Positions 1 through 10,706 of a stretch of 64,000 bases of DNA are shown piece by piece. Origin of the DNA: Clusia tigrina (lineage: Eukaryota; Arthropoda; Insecta; Diptera; Clusiidae); assembly GCA_920105625.2 (NCBI GenBank), contig OV050033.1, positions 54,890,780 through 54,954,779 on the forward strand. The letters are read 5' to 3'. A model generated the notes under the pieces. That model was not told the DNA's origin and made no database searches. It worked only from the letters and a program-made list of their open reading frames with translations. Made by a program: the position numbers and the translations under genes. Every line of letters begins with the position of its first letter. Within the stretch, counting starts at the first letter, position 1.

Positions 1-119
1 GGGCTACTGGTATTATCACCGAAGCCTCTGGTCTGGTCTGGTCCTCCATCCCTGGTATTATCACCCTCCATCCTAGGGCACGTAGGACACACAAACAATG
101 AACCTGTCTACCAAGTGGA

Positions 120-545
120 AAAAAAGGAGCAATAAACCCCCTAATGGGACGTGAACCTTTTTATGGACTACCAAAAAGGCCACATCAGAGAATTGTGGAG
201 TAAATGGATAGATCGGAAATGTAATTTAGGACTAGTAATTTAGGACAACGTCAGACGAAAGATTTTTGGTCCCAGACAGAGAAGGTAAAAGGTATTCAAG
301 CTACACAGAGATTACCTCTGAATCCTAACCGAACACCTGACAGGCTACTGCACGGTCAGGTATCCTATCAAAAAATTGGGAACTTCCTCCACGGATATCT
401 GCAGATTATGCAACCAGCAGCCCGAAACCTCTGTACACATTCTCTGTGAAAGACCTGCAGTCTGCAGAAGGCGTTTACTTCCAATGGGGCCGAAAACTAT
501 TAAGAATTTGGATGCCCTAAAGTGATTCAATATAGACGGTTAAAC
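120..545 (+). pseudogene. Non-LTR retrotransposon ORF2 C-terminal relic
   Basis: Forward-strand translation, with stops, gives the tail of an RNase H-bearing non-LTR polyprotein. The best part (about 330-530) reads LTGYCTVRYPIKKLG, then CRLCNQQPETSVHILC, then RPAVCRRRLLPMG. This is the zinc-knuckle region (C-x2-C ... H-x3/4-C) that follows the RNase H domain in I/R1/LOA-like elements. Upstream (about 180-330) only scattered identity remains and stop codons interrupt it. No intact protein is possible. The RT and 5' parts are absent from the window. The family group is inferred; the element was not identified by name. Confidence 0.7.
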
Positions 546-1369
546 AATGGCTTCGCACAAAAGATCAAATTGGTCGAAGTGCACTACAGCCAATAAAAAT
601 GATAATATAATCGCACTCCGTCTATCATACCCCTTCTCCGTTGTTCATATCCAGATTTCTCTCTCATTGTTTTATGGTTCACATTTTACAAAGCAAACTA
701 ATCAGATACAATACATGAGCTAAAATATCAACATATCTATTTAAATATCCATTACTGTGGGTCTTGAAGTGCGACACATTCCTCATAATGCAACAGAGCC
801 CAAAGGATCGTATTTAAAGAAAAGGGATACAGAACGAAAAAACCTCAAACCCAATTACATTGTTAACCTACCCAACTACCTCACTGATTCGATTGTAGCA
901 TTCCGACCAATCTGTGTGCAGAAAAGCTTAAAAACCAAGCAGAAAGTTAATTATAGTCAAAGAAGCATCCGCCATGAAACGCTTTAAAGTTGATGCTTCA
1001 AGTCTTTAGTCTACTTTTAGGTGTAAGTAAGACCTCAGCAGTCAGTGTACCTGCCATTCATACGACTTTTGATACAGCTCAGGTGCAGTTTCACCCAATC
1101 TCACTTCCCCGTGTGAGTGTATATTTGTGTTTGCACTTTTTGTGTGTGCAGTTCGTCAGTGCACACTTTGCCACGCATGCTGTTTATTTATGCCTGCCCC
1201 AAAAAGTTGCAGCACACAACTCACAAGCAGTGCATATTTCGCCTCTGACATTTCTGTTTGGTGATTCAATTTGATGCCATGAGGCGAATGGAACGTTATT
1301 TAAGCGAGAAATTAATATTTCTCTTTAAGAAGACATCACGGTTGAGTGAGCCTAAAAGTATGCTAGAAA
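546..1369. other. No recognisable gene
   Basis: AT-rich sequence with short open frames that lack domain signatures. A motif around 1011-1023 (CTACTTTTAGGTG) resembles motifs at 6338-6353, 6429-6444 and 35134-35146, and may belong to a dispersed repeat. Nothing else is supported. Confidence 0.5.
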
Positions 1370-2560
1370 TTTAACGAGGAACATTAAATACCAATATGGC
1401 ATAATTTTGAAAAATAGAAGCAAAGTTAATGTCGTCTAACAAACAATAATTGAAGATCTACAAATAAACACATTAGTTTGAGAAATAGAACCAACATGCA
1501 TGTCATCCAACAGGCATTAATTGGCTACACTTAAAATAATTTTGTATGAAAACATAAAAATATTTGAGAATTTAAGATGAAGAATGAAATATATCAAAGT
1601 ATGAATCGTCTTTTATGCGATAATTATGTACACTTAAAATTATTTTATGATATGTGAAGACATAAGAATATTCCATCCTTCCAGTGGACTTATACACTGG
1701 AAAAAATTGCATGTGAAAACATAAACATAAATCATCATTTTAAGAAATGGAATCAAACTTGTTGCGTTCTAACAAGCAATTATTGTGTACACTGAAAGTA
1801 TTGTTATAAGAAGATGAAAAAATATTCTATCTTTTAGAGAAATGCAGGCAAAGTTTGTGTCGTCTAACATAAGATAATAACTAAAATTAAATTAACAAGA
1901 AGAGGCAAAAATATACTTTCCTTCATTCCACTGGAAGAATTGTATGTGAAGAAGTGACAATATTCGATCATTTTGAAAGATGTCGTTAAACATGCTATAG
2001 TTGGGTACACTGAAAAAAATTTTATAAGAAGACGTCAAAATTTTCCTTCCTTCCAAGCACATCTCTTCTAACATGAAATGAATGTGTACACTGGAATAAA
2101 TGTATGTGGAAAAGTAAAAAAATCCAATAATTTTGTGGTGTGGAATCAATCATCGTGTCCTCAAACAAGCGACAATTGTGTACACTGAAAAAATTGTATA
2201 CGTAAATATATCACAAATAATATTCCATAATTTTGTGAAATGAAATCAACGTTTGAATTGTCTATCAAGTGATAATTGTGTACAGTGTAAATAAATACTA
2301 ATTAAAAGAGTGGAAATATTCCTTTATTTCAATTTCACCGGCGAAGGATGTGTACACTGAAAAAATTGTATGTGAAGAAGTAACAATAGTCGATCATTTT
2401 GAGAAATGGAACTAAAGTTCATATCGTCAAACATTCGGTTAATTATTATGTGCACTGCAAACAATTGTACATAAAGATGTAAAAATTTTTCTTCATTTGA
2501 GAAATGGAACTAAAGTTCATGTAGTCTAAAACTTGAGTAATATATACACTGAAAATAATC
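1370..2560. repeat. Degenerate tandem repeat, roughly 100-130 bp units
   Basis: About ten diverged copies of a unit that contains 'gtgtacactgaaaa', 'aaaattgtatgtgaag', 'gagaaatggaa' and 'gtcgtctaacaag'. Clear examples lie near 1920, 2020, 2170, 2350, 2450 and 2500. Copy length varies through indels. No coding capacity. Confidence 0.7.
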
Positions 2561-2580
2561 AAAAGATGTCCTGTAAGCTA

Positions 2581-2678
2581 CTCACAAATACCCAAATTGA
2601 CGACGAATCCCACAAATTGAGGGAAATAGCTCACAAATACCCAAATTGACGACGAATCCCACAAATTGAGGGAAATAG
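2581..2678. repeat. 49-bp direct duplication, two copies
   Basis: A 49-bp unit beginning 'ctcacaaatacccaaattg' occurs at 2581 and again at 2630. The two copies appear identical, so the duplication is recent compared with the degenerate repeats just upstream. Confidence 0.9.
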
Positions 2679-3419
2679 CTTAGTTTAGGTTTCCTGAAGA
2701 AGGATGCTACCGCATTCAATATGTATTGCTTTCCATTTCGGAGAATCTATCACCAATCTGGTATGATGTCCTTTGTAAAGATGCGACTTATTTAGTGGAG
2801 TTCATAGCCAACTTAAGCCCAGAGAGTCAGAGGATCGAGAGGACAAAAGATATAATTTCATTTAAATTGTCTTAGCTCTGTTTAGCATCATCCTCTTACA
2901 TTTAATAACAAATTCAGTAACAAATGCAGTACTTGAATCATGTTTGACGTCAGCATTCCTACTATTCCACTGTACCATAACAAGCCTAACTAATCTCCTT
3001 AGATCAGCAATAAAGCACACCTCCACATCCTCCATTTTAACACACCCTTAGCATGCAACCGGCCTCTAACACCCTATAAATTAGCGGTCAAATTGTATAT
3101 TTTTCCTCATAATTTCAATTAATAAGCTTCGATATTCCACTCTGGCTTAGCAGCAACAACGCAACTGATAAATGGAATACATGCACGTACATACGAGTAA
3201 CAATTTTGCCATACACGCCCCACTACACTGACGACCAAAAATACCCACTGCCGCACTCTCCCCTGGAAAGGAAAAAACCCACGGCCATATCTCTGATTAA
3301 AATCCTTGTGAAAATCCACACATTTAAGTGGCGTAGTGCATTTTCAGGCACTACATATGGTGAATGAGCGTATGCGTCTGGTACATATGTTCGTCACATC
3401 TTAAATAGGACGTGGTAAT
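2679..3419. other. No recognisable gene
   Basis: Unique-looking AT-rich sequence. Short open frames (for example minus strand 3119-3319) show no family motifs. Confidence 0.5.
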
Positions 3420-4300
3420 TATGACAATTTAATATGTTCATAAATTGGGTATATAAGTACAAATTTATTGAACAAATTTGTTATGATGCATCAAAATAGT
3501 ATTATAAACGTAAATAAAAAGCGGGCGTGGTAGCTACACTTAATGGACTAATGTGTAACTTAAGATACATGCAAGATTCCTCACACCATTTTGAAATGAT
3601 TGAGAGCGAGTATTTAATATCCTAAACAAGTGTAACATGAGACAGCTGTCACGCCCACCAGTTGGACTATAGTCTGGAGTTGAACTTCACACAAACTTTA
3701 TACTACCTGGGATCTTTAGTATTAAGCTATATGTGTCCAATGTGTCTTTGTATAACTCACACGGCCTTCCCAATTCGAAAGTCCTGATATCATAATTTCA
3801 ACATAAAAAATTATGGCATCTCTAAGTCGGTGTAGCCTGGTTTTTGTCTTATTTTCAAGCTATATTTAAAGCATTTTAAATGAAAAATGGCAACTGCCAC
3901 GCCCACATATTTTTCGACACCCATATTAACTATAAAAAGTAGTATTTGTATAAATGACTTACATGTGATAATTTCTTCCTTGAGACATCAGTGTATAAAG
4001 GACTTTGGTAGATGTGTGTGTCTCGTAGTAGTGGGCGTGACATTATGTAATGTGTACGCAGAGTTTGGATGACCGATTGTGGCCTTTTTTTTAGTAATTC
4101 CATCTGTTATGTGTCCTACCATTTCTGACAATAATTCCTAAATTCATATCATGTTCTTATTCAACATACAAAACTTTCAGACACGCCTACTACGTTGTGT
4201 CGCCTATATCAACACTTGTTATTTAAATATATCTTATATACTGTTATTTTAATGCGCTACACATTGCTTTAGTGCGTATAAGATTTGAAAATCTGTTCAC
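3420..4300. repeat. Dispersed repeat with CACGCCCAC-type motifs
   Basis: Repeated occurrences of 'gggcgtgg', 'cacgcccacc', 'ccacgcccacat', 'gtgggcgtgac' and 'cacgcctac', spaced at 100-300 bp and embedded in AT-rich sequence. The same signature occurs at 56210-56730 and weakly at 63450-63580. It looks like decayed copies of an interspersed non-coding repeat found in flies. No termini were resolved and the family is not named. Confidence 0.45.
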
Positions 4301-4347
4301 GGCAACTAAAAACAATCATAGACATACTTAAGTCAGTGGAACATATA

Positions 4348-5616
4348 CGAGGGCGGATTGATATTGAAGCTACCTAGCGCTAGATGGCAGCACAAACACA
4401 AAAACTTTTTTTTTTAGAAATTGCGATCTGTCAAACGTCAGCTGTTAAAATTTCACCTAAATTCATCGATGAGTTTATTTGTTGTAGTCGTTTGAAGTAA
4501 GCAACTTTTGTGTTTCTTGAAAAATGGAAAAAAGCGAATTTCGTGCAGTGATTAAACCCTATTTTTTGAAAGGGAGAATGGCGAAAGAGACAAAAGAAAA
4601 GCTCGATAAACATTACGGTGAGTCTGCTCCGTCAGATTACATGGTAAAATATTGGATTGCTGAATTTAAACGCGGCCGAACAAGCACTGCAACAATACCA
4701 TCAACAGGAAGGCCAAAAGAGGTGGTTACTGAAGAAAATATCAAGAAAATCCTCGATATCGTTATGAATGATCGCCGAGTCAAGTTGCGTGAGATTGTTG
4801 AAATGGTAAACATATCATATGAACGTGTGTTCAACATTTTGCATGAACATTTGCATATGAAAAAGCTATCGGCAAGATGGGTGCCGCGTTTGCTCAGTGT
4901 CGAACAAAAACGAGTTCGACAGACCACTTCACAGCGTTGTTTGGACATGATAAAGCGTAATCCTGTTGATTTTTGGCGTCGATTAATAACTGTTGATGAA
5001 ACGTGGGTCCACCACTACACACCTGAAACCAAAAATCAATCGAAACAATGGGTGGAAGCTGGTGGAAGTGCTCCGAAGAAGGCGAAGGCAGTGAAATCGG
5101 CTGGCAAGGTTATGGCCACTGTATTTTGGGATGCACACGGAATATTGCTCATCGATTATCTTGAAAAAGGATCCACAATCACAGGAAAGTATTATCGTGC
5201 ATTATTGGATCAATTGATTGATGCAATCAAGGAAAAACGACCACATTTAAAGAAAAAAAATGCTCTTTCTTCAAGACAACGCACCGGTTCACACAGCATT
5301 AGATACGATGCTATAATTACGTGAAATACACTTCGAACTGGTTAATCATCCACCTAATAGTACAGATTTAGCTCCTAGTGACTTTTTCTGTTTCCAAACT
5401 TGAAAAAATAGCTCGCAGGAAAAAGATTCATCTCAAATGAAGAAGTGATTACCGGAAACTTACGCGTATTTTGAGGGGTTCCCGAAATCGTATTATTCAG
5501 ATGGTATAAAAAAGTTGGAATATCGTCTTACTAAGTGTGTCGAAGTAAAAGGAGACTATGTTGAGAAATAAATGTTTTTTTCCTACTTAGGTAGCTTCAA
5601 TATCAATCCGCCCACG
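4348..5616 (+). mobile_element. mariner transposon (irritans-like), nearly full length
   Basis: Terminal inverted repeats of about 28-30 bp. The left end starts at 4348 (CGAGGGCGGATTGATATTG) and the right end, read in reverse, starts at 5616 (CGTGGGCGGATTGATATTG), with one mismatch in about 29. Each end is flanked by a TA dinucleotide (4346-4347 and 5617-5618), the mariner target duplication. The length of 1269 bp is normal for mariner. The two ends are almost identical, so insertion is relatively recent, but the transposase is broken. Confidence 0.95.
4524..5324 (+). pseudogene. mariner transposase, frameshifted
   Basis: Tc1/mariner cut-and-paste transposase. The frame opens with MEKSEFRAVIKPYFLKG and reads through the paired helix-turn-helix region, including TGRPKEVVTEENIKK, then WVPRLLS, and the first catalytic aspartate in TVDETWVHHYTPE. 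The family is about 345 residues; this frame stops at 266. The reason is an indel in the A-run near 5252-5260. In the shifted frame the sequence continues with LFLQDNAPVH (second Asp) and LAPSDFF (third Asp), broken by two further stops near 5313 and 5402. All three D,D34D aspartates survive in the DNA but not in one frame, so no active enzyme is expected. Closest to irritans-type (Himar-like) mariners by recognised motifs. Confidence 0.92.
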
Positions 5617-5618
5617 TA

Positions 5619-5949
5619 TCTCCAAGCTCAGTAGCATACTTGAGTAGTCGTTATGACTAAAACTATAAATAACTGTATTGCTACATTTCTCTACGCGTTG
5701 CAGTTTCGATGTGTTTCAATTTAAATTTCTGATTTGTCAAAAACCAAACGATTGTAGGCGGCGGCGGTTGGAGGTGCTTCTTTCTGATTGTCAGTATCCC
5801 TGGGGCCGTAGAAGCATATTTCTTTTATCTGCTTTAGAGAGACAGCAGCAAGAGTTACATGAATCTATGTCTGTTGACGAAAGCCTTTGTTCAACTATCA
5901 TCATTTCGTGTTAACTGTATAGAAAATGTGTCCTTTCCCTCCTTTCCCT
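5619..5949. other. No recognisable gene
   Basis: Non-repetitive sequence with a 78-codon open frame (5678-5914) lacking any family signature. Confidence 0.4.
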
Positions 5950-6015
5950 CAGTTAGACTAGGGTGGCCGTAAAGGGAAGCTCCCCTAGGCCAAGAATTGG
6001 CCTGTTGTGATACCA
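5950..6015 (-). mobile_element. Non-LTR 3'-end fragment
   Basis: Read on the minus strand it gives TGGTATCACAACAGGCC ... GGCCTAGGGGAGCTTCC ... GGCCACCCTAGTC. This matches the 3' terminal pattern of the other non-LTR copies in the window (11940-12000, 32783-32880, 48010-48090): GGTATCACAA, then GGCCTA and GCTTCC, then a CC(T)AACC-type tail. A 3' fragment only. Confidence 0.6.
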
Positions 6016-8194
6016 CTCTCTTCACAGAAGAATATATTCTCAGAATTGCCCAAATGTATGTTACACATAAAGTTTTGTAAATCTGCATATCAAATTAACC
6101 ACGCCTATAAAATAGAAAATTATTCTACCACCGCAACAGCTGCAGCAAAGTGCACTTCAAAAGCACACTTCGACAAATGGCAATTAAAAACTTCTGTTTC
6201 AGCCAATCAAAAAAGAAACCGAAGAGCACACAGCACCACTTTTCACTACTTATGTACTTTAACAGCACTAAAATTCTCCCAACTTCATAATGATCAATCT
6301 CTGAGCAAGTGTTTTTGAAATTTACAATATAAAGTATGGCATACTTTTAGGTGAACTCACCAACTTCCCTTTCAGCCAGTCAGTGTGATTGCAACTGCTT
6401 TAAGGTGAAACTGAACTTTTAATGTTTTAGCATACTTTTAGGTGTGTTGAATGGTACTACTGCAATTCTCAATAGCGAAGAGCGCATAAAATTATGCCAC
6501 TCCTTAATTGCTTATAAATATGGATGTCGACTTCAGTTCGGAGCTCTGCGAGAAAAAGTTTACAATAAAAAGAGCAAAAATAAATAAAAATAAGCAATGA
6601 CATTCCTTTCGAGCGGTGACATTCCTTTCCACCAGTTACATTGCTTTCGAGCGGTGTCAGGTGACTGAGATTACACTAACAGATTGCAGGACGAAAAGTT
6701 GTGTCCTTATTCATCTTATATGTACATATATATAAATATTTCATCAGCTTATCTCGAGTCGAAGGAGTTTAAAGTCTCTCATACAAATGATTTTAAGGAC
6801 ATTTTTTTAATTCTTCTCTAGTTAGTCTCAGAGTTACTTCCCCTATGAAGAATGAGGCAGAATATTTGAGTTATATATCAAATCGAGTCAGGAGATATGC
6901 CTAGAAATCTACCGAAAAATCGGCTAGAGATTGTGAATATATAAAAATGTCCTTATCTTTCTTATATCTCCTTTTCTCCTTGTTATCTTTCCATTTTCTT
7001 CGGTGTAGAAGTTATATACCTGATTATAAGCTAATCCTAATGTTGCAAATTTAGATCATACCATATTTTCTTAGCATATTTTGCCAATGAAGCTCTTCAG
7101 CAATGCTATGCAAGCATTTGCGTTTCCTTCTCAACAGATCAAAGTCACACAGCGCTGCACTGTATTCAATATGTATATTTTTCTAGATCTTTCGCTAATC
7201 AGGTCTTATATACATCTAACAAAACTACCTGTCTGTGAACTTCTGGTTCAAAAACACCGATGACGCAAATTTCCCATCTAAAGGAAAACATAATCATACC
7301 CTGGTATTGAGCAACTGCTGCCTACGACATCAAATTACCCACTGAAATGCAATTCGCACCTGTTTGCCATGCCTCCACCTCCACCAGCCTCGGTGATACT
7401 AACGCTACAATATGCAAAAGAAACAGAGGCATTAAGGATGAAAAAGCACACAGTGGAATGAATTGCAGCAGGACCAAAGCGCTCAGCATCGAAGAGCCTG
7501 CAAGAGCTGCGACGAAACATGTGAATGTGAAACACTAATCGTGTGGCAATTGTGGGTGGGCCGATGGGTGGTTGGCTTCGAAGTATTCCCTGAGCATCAA
7601 ATCCCATTTGCTGTCTGCTCGTACGCTCCCATGTATTCAAATAACTATACAGGCATATTTCCACGTAGTACAATGCAAACACAGTTAGGAACGGTAGATG
7701 ACTGGCCACAATAAGAGGATTTGCTTCAAATAATATGAAAGTGTCTTCAATAGCACCAACTCCGTTATAGTGAATTATTCCCACCGCCACATTTACCAAA
7801 TGCTGGCCAGAACAGTTCAGCAACGCCATAGAGACAAAGTTTGCTGCCATAATTGTTCTCACTGATACTACACTTAAGTAGTACGATCACTGATACTACT
7901 CTTAATGAGAAAGGCCACATTTACCACTTCTGAGTAAGATCCCTACCTAGTAAGGCATCTAGAAAACTGATACTAACCGTGACACAATTTGAATGATTGA
8001 ATTTTATTAGCAGCACAGGACCCACAAAATGAGTGTCGGATTTTAAGGTACAGAATGCAGCCATATTCATAAGTTGAACTCAGTTGAAGTCAATTCAGTC
8101 ACTTCAATATTACTCACTTTAGCCATTAACAAAACCTACAATGAGACACTAAAACTTTATTTTTTATAAAGGCTTTATTGAAGGTTTATAGTTA
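6016..8194. other. No confident gene; small repeats
   Basis: Contains two copies of a 'gcatacttttaggtg' motif (6338-6353 and 6429-6444) in diverged context. Three copies of a roughly 22-24 bp unit ('gacattcctttcgagcggt' and variants) lie at 6596-6660. An open frame of 175 codons on the minus strand (7335-7862) has hydrophobic segments but no recognised family. No promoter, splice or homology support was found for a gene. Confidence 0.4.
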
Positions 8195-8772
8195 CGAGGT
8201 GTGATCAAAAAATAACCGTTATTTTCAAATTTCGGGAGTTACGTATGTTCGATGTTCGCATTTTTTTTCTGTTATGTTGGTACGCATGTCTGTTATATAT
8301 GTTGGCAATACCAACCATTTTGGATTGTCAGTTTGTTGTTGACAGATAACAAGGTTAGTCGTGTCTTGGTGTGCTCTTCGATTTTGTACTATTCGAAAAA
8401 AATGGATCAAAGAAACTGTATTCAGTTTTGTGTAAAAAATGAAATTAAATGCGCAAGGACATTTGAAATGTTGACTGTGGCCTTTGACGAGTCTACTAGT
8501 CTAGCAGAACACAAGTTCAATTGTGGTATAACCGGTTTAAGGAAGGCCGAGAAGATGTCAATGACGATGCTCGTCCTGGTCGCCCGAGCACGTCAACAAC
8601 CGATGAAAACATTGACGCAGTGAAGAAAATGATTTTGGATAATCGTCGAATCACTATCAGAGAGGTTGCTGATGATGTTGGCATATCGTTCGGCTCATGC
8701 CAAGCAATTGATGAATAAATAAATACTTTTTGAAAAAATTTTAAATTACGGTTATTTTTTGATCAAACCTCG
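8195..8772 (+). mobile_element. Internally deleted mariner (non-autonomous)
   Basis: Terminal inverted repeats of about 26 bp: the left end is CGAGGTGTGATCAAAAAATA and the right end read in reverse is CGAGGTTTGATCAAAAAATA, one mismatch. TA flanks lie at 8193-8194 and 8773-8774. The element is 578 bp against about 1.3 kb for the family, and the internal loss removes the catalytic half of the transposase. It differs in TIR and protein sequence from the mariner at 4348-5616, so at least two mariner lineages are present. Confidence 0.93.
8402..8718 (+). pseudogene. mariner transposase N-terminal remnant
   Basis: Starts MDQRNCIQFCVKNEIKCA in one frame. An indel near 8500 then shifts to the frame carrying WYNRFKEGRED, DARPGRPSTSTTDENI and IREVADDVGISFGSCQAI, the second helix-turn-helix of a mariner DNA-binding domain. 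It ends abruptly at DE-stop where the deletion joins the 3' terminal sequence. No catalytic aspartates remain, so it could at most bind TIR DNA, and the frameshift makes even that unlikely. Confidence 0.85.
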
Positions 8773-8929
8773 TATATAAATTAAAATGTATTCTAATTAT
8801 AATTCTCAGCGTATATCAGGCTGGGGTTGCGGCTATAGAGGAAGCACTGGCTTGAATCAAGAATAAAAAGATGTCTGGACAAGACTATCTATGGACATGA
8901 TAGTTAAGCAGACTCATCCGTAGAGGAAA

Positions 8930-9373
8930 ACCTTCTTGGCCCTCAAACCCGGCTTGGCGCTTCTGAATTAATGCTGGCTTACCGCGATTCGACCAAGATC
9001 GTTTTCACCAGACTTTGTCGCAAGTGACCCACTCTTCATCACCAGTCACAATTCGCTTCAGAAATGAGTCGATTTGGTTGCGGTTCAACATTAGCGTTAA
9101 CTCGTGTAGCACCCATTTATCGAGCTTCCTTTTGTAACAAGCCTTATTTAAATGGTTCCAAATGATTCTTTGTGCAATGTTTATCTCCGGGACAATCGAA
9201 ACAGTGCTTGCATGAAGGTCGGACTCGACGATTTTCATGATTTTATCAACATTTTCGACAATTGGCCTTCCAGAGCGTAGTGCACCATTGACATGGATGA
9301 ATTTGAGAATGCCCATAACAGGGGCATTCTTTATTACTTCCAGAGCCAGCTGGTCGCGGTGGAATATGTTCAT
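8930..9373 (-). pseudogene. mariner transposase fragment (cecropia/mellifera-like)
   Basis: Minus-strand frame with SGRPIVENVDKIMKIVESD, INIAQRIIWNHLNKA, WVLHELTLMLNRNQID and the first catalytic region IVTGDEEWVTCD. Beyond 9005 a shifted frame continues weakly (KRSWSNRGKPALIQK). It covers the middle of a transposase; both termini and the rest of the catalytic triad are missing. It abuts the non-LTR zinc-knuckle relic at about 9375. It is a third, distinct mariner lineage in the window. Confidence 0.8.
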
Positions 9374-9374
9374 T

Positions 9375-10115
9375 CTAGTTGTTGCCCACGCGATGCAGTT
9401 GCATAGGTATGTGCTCTGTGGTTTCTTCGTCCTCTAGACAGAGCCGGCACTCCATACTATCAAGAATGTGGATTTTAGTCAGATGATATGGCGCAATTCT
9501 TGATTGTAGGTGAATTGCATTACCAGTCTTTTGGCTTGGCGAAGTCCCTCTCCCAGTGTGTCCCTTCCCATTGTGAAATTCTGAGACTATGTTCCCAGTT
9601 ATCTACCCTGGATTTAGCCTCCGCCCAGTTGATACCACAATATGGCTCCGGACGTATAAGGCTTACTGCGGAACCGGCCCTAACCAGTTCGTCAGCAATT
9701 TCGTTGCCTTCGATCCCCGAATGACCCGGAAGCCAGCAAATTGCAACCTTATTTGTTGCACCTAAAGATTGTAGGTTGTTGAAGCATTCTTCTACCAGTT
9801 TCGATTCTAAAGAATATGAAGCTAATGTCTGTAATGCAGCTTGACTATCTGAATAGATTTCTAAGTGTGCGCCCTTGATACCCCTTTTCAGATTTGTCCT
9901 CACACACATTGAGATTGCTTGAATTTCAGCCTGGAAGACGCTAGGCCACCTGCCCTGGTTCTGAAATTGCTTGAATTTCAGCCTGGAAGACGCTAGGCCA
10001 CCTGCCCTGGTTCTGAGATTTTGGTATTTGGTCCATAGACCCCTGCACCGACACCGGTGTTTGTTTTTGAACCGTGTGTGAACAATTCTAGACTTCTAGG
10101 GTCGACCAAAAGTCC
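9375..10115 (-). pseudogene. Non-LTR retrotransposon RNase H and zinc-knuckle relic
   Basis: Minus-strand translation gives the start of an RNase H domain (LFTHGSKTNTGVGAGVYGPN, where family members have TDGS). After a 52-bp tandem duplication (9911-10014) that breaks the frame it continues with LEIYSDSQAALQTLASYSLE and ICWLPGHSGIEGNEIADELVRAG. After another break comes a zinc-knuckle-like MECRLCLEDEETTEH. RNase H active-site residues (D of SDSQ, H of PGHSG, D of IADE) are visible. It cannot make one protein because of at least two frame breaks. Confidence 0.85.
9911..10014. repeat. 52-bp tandem duplication inside RNase H relic
   Basis: The unit 'attgcttgaatttcagcctg...ctggttct' occurs at 9911 and again at 9963. 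52 is not a multiple of 3, so the duplication itself shifts the RNase H frame. Confidence 0.95.
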
Positions 10116-10279
10116 TCGCTCTCTTGCGGGCGTCACGAAGTACTCTCTGAAGTACTCGCTTCCGTAGACATACGTATACCTCTCGCTGCAGCCAAGCTAG
10201 CGATCAAACGCAGGTATTTCGAGTAGGCCAGCAAACTCTGAGTGGAAGGACATACTTGCCGTATATCAAGGCTAACCTA

Positions 10280-10706
10280 GCGCAGCGTCAGCAAGAGGCG
10301 AATGCTTCAGCTACTTCAACTCGGACGCGAGTACATCAGCATTGTTCCGGTTTCGGTATTGATAGGGTATTGTCTGTTAGGGAGGCATGCGGCTAGGCTG
10401 GATTTACTCTTGAATAACTTCCGACGTGGGTGTGGTGCTGAGGAGGAAGAAAAAATAGTGCTGTGCCATGTGTGTCAGTTTCCATTCTTAGCCAGACGAA
10501 GAATGCACATCTTTGGGGCTCCTTTCTTGACCAGCCTGAAGGAGCTCGCAACCTGTAAGATTAGGGACGTAGACAAATTTCTCAAACCGCCAAGTTGGTT
10601 CCCTACTTCGTAATCGGGAGAGTCTTGCCTTAGGTAGTAGTACGTGTCCAGCGCCCCATCCGCATTATCACAATGGGCATTTGTGTGCCACTCCAACCTG
10701 ACCTAA
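10280..10706 (+). pseudogene. Non-LTR ORF2 C-terminal relic with 3' tail
   Basis: Plus-strand frame 10302-10613 carries the post-RNase H tail: LIGYCLLGRHAARLDLLLN, FRRGCGAEEEEKIVLCHVC (zinc knuckle with altered His) and RMHIFGAPFLTSLKELATC, ending FPTS-stop. About 90 bp of 3' UTR follow, with 'cacaatgggcat', then 'tgtgccactccaacctgacc', the shared terminal pattern of this element group. It closely parallels the C terminus of the minus-strand element at 11917-14340, so the two are related copies in opposite orientation. Confidence 0.85.

Noticed and set aside
1370..2560. CRISPR-like array
   Set aside because: Units are long, diverged and directly adjoining, without short conserved repeats and unique spacers; eukaryotic tandem repeat.
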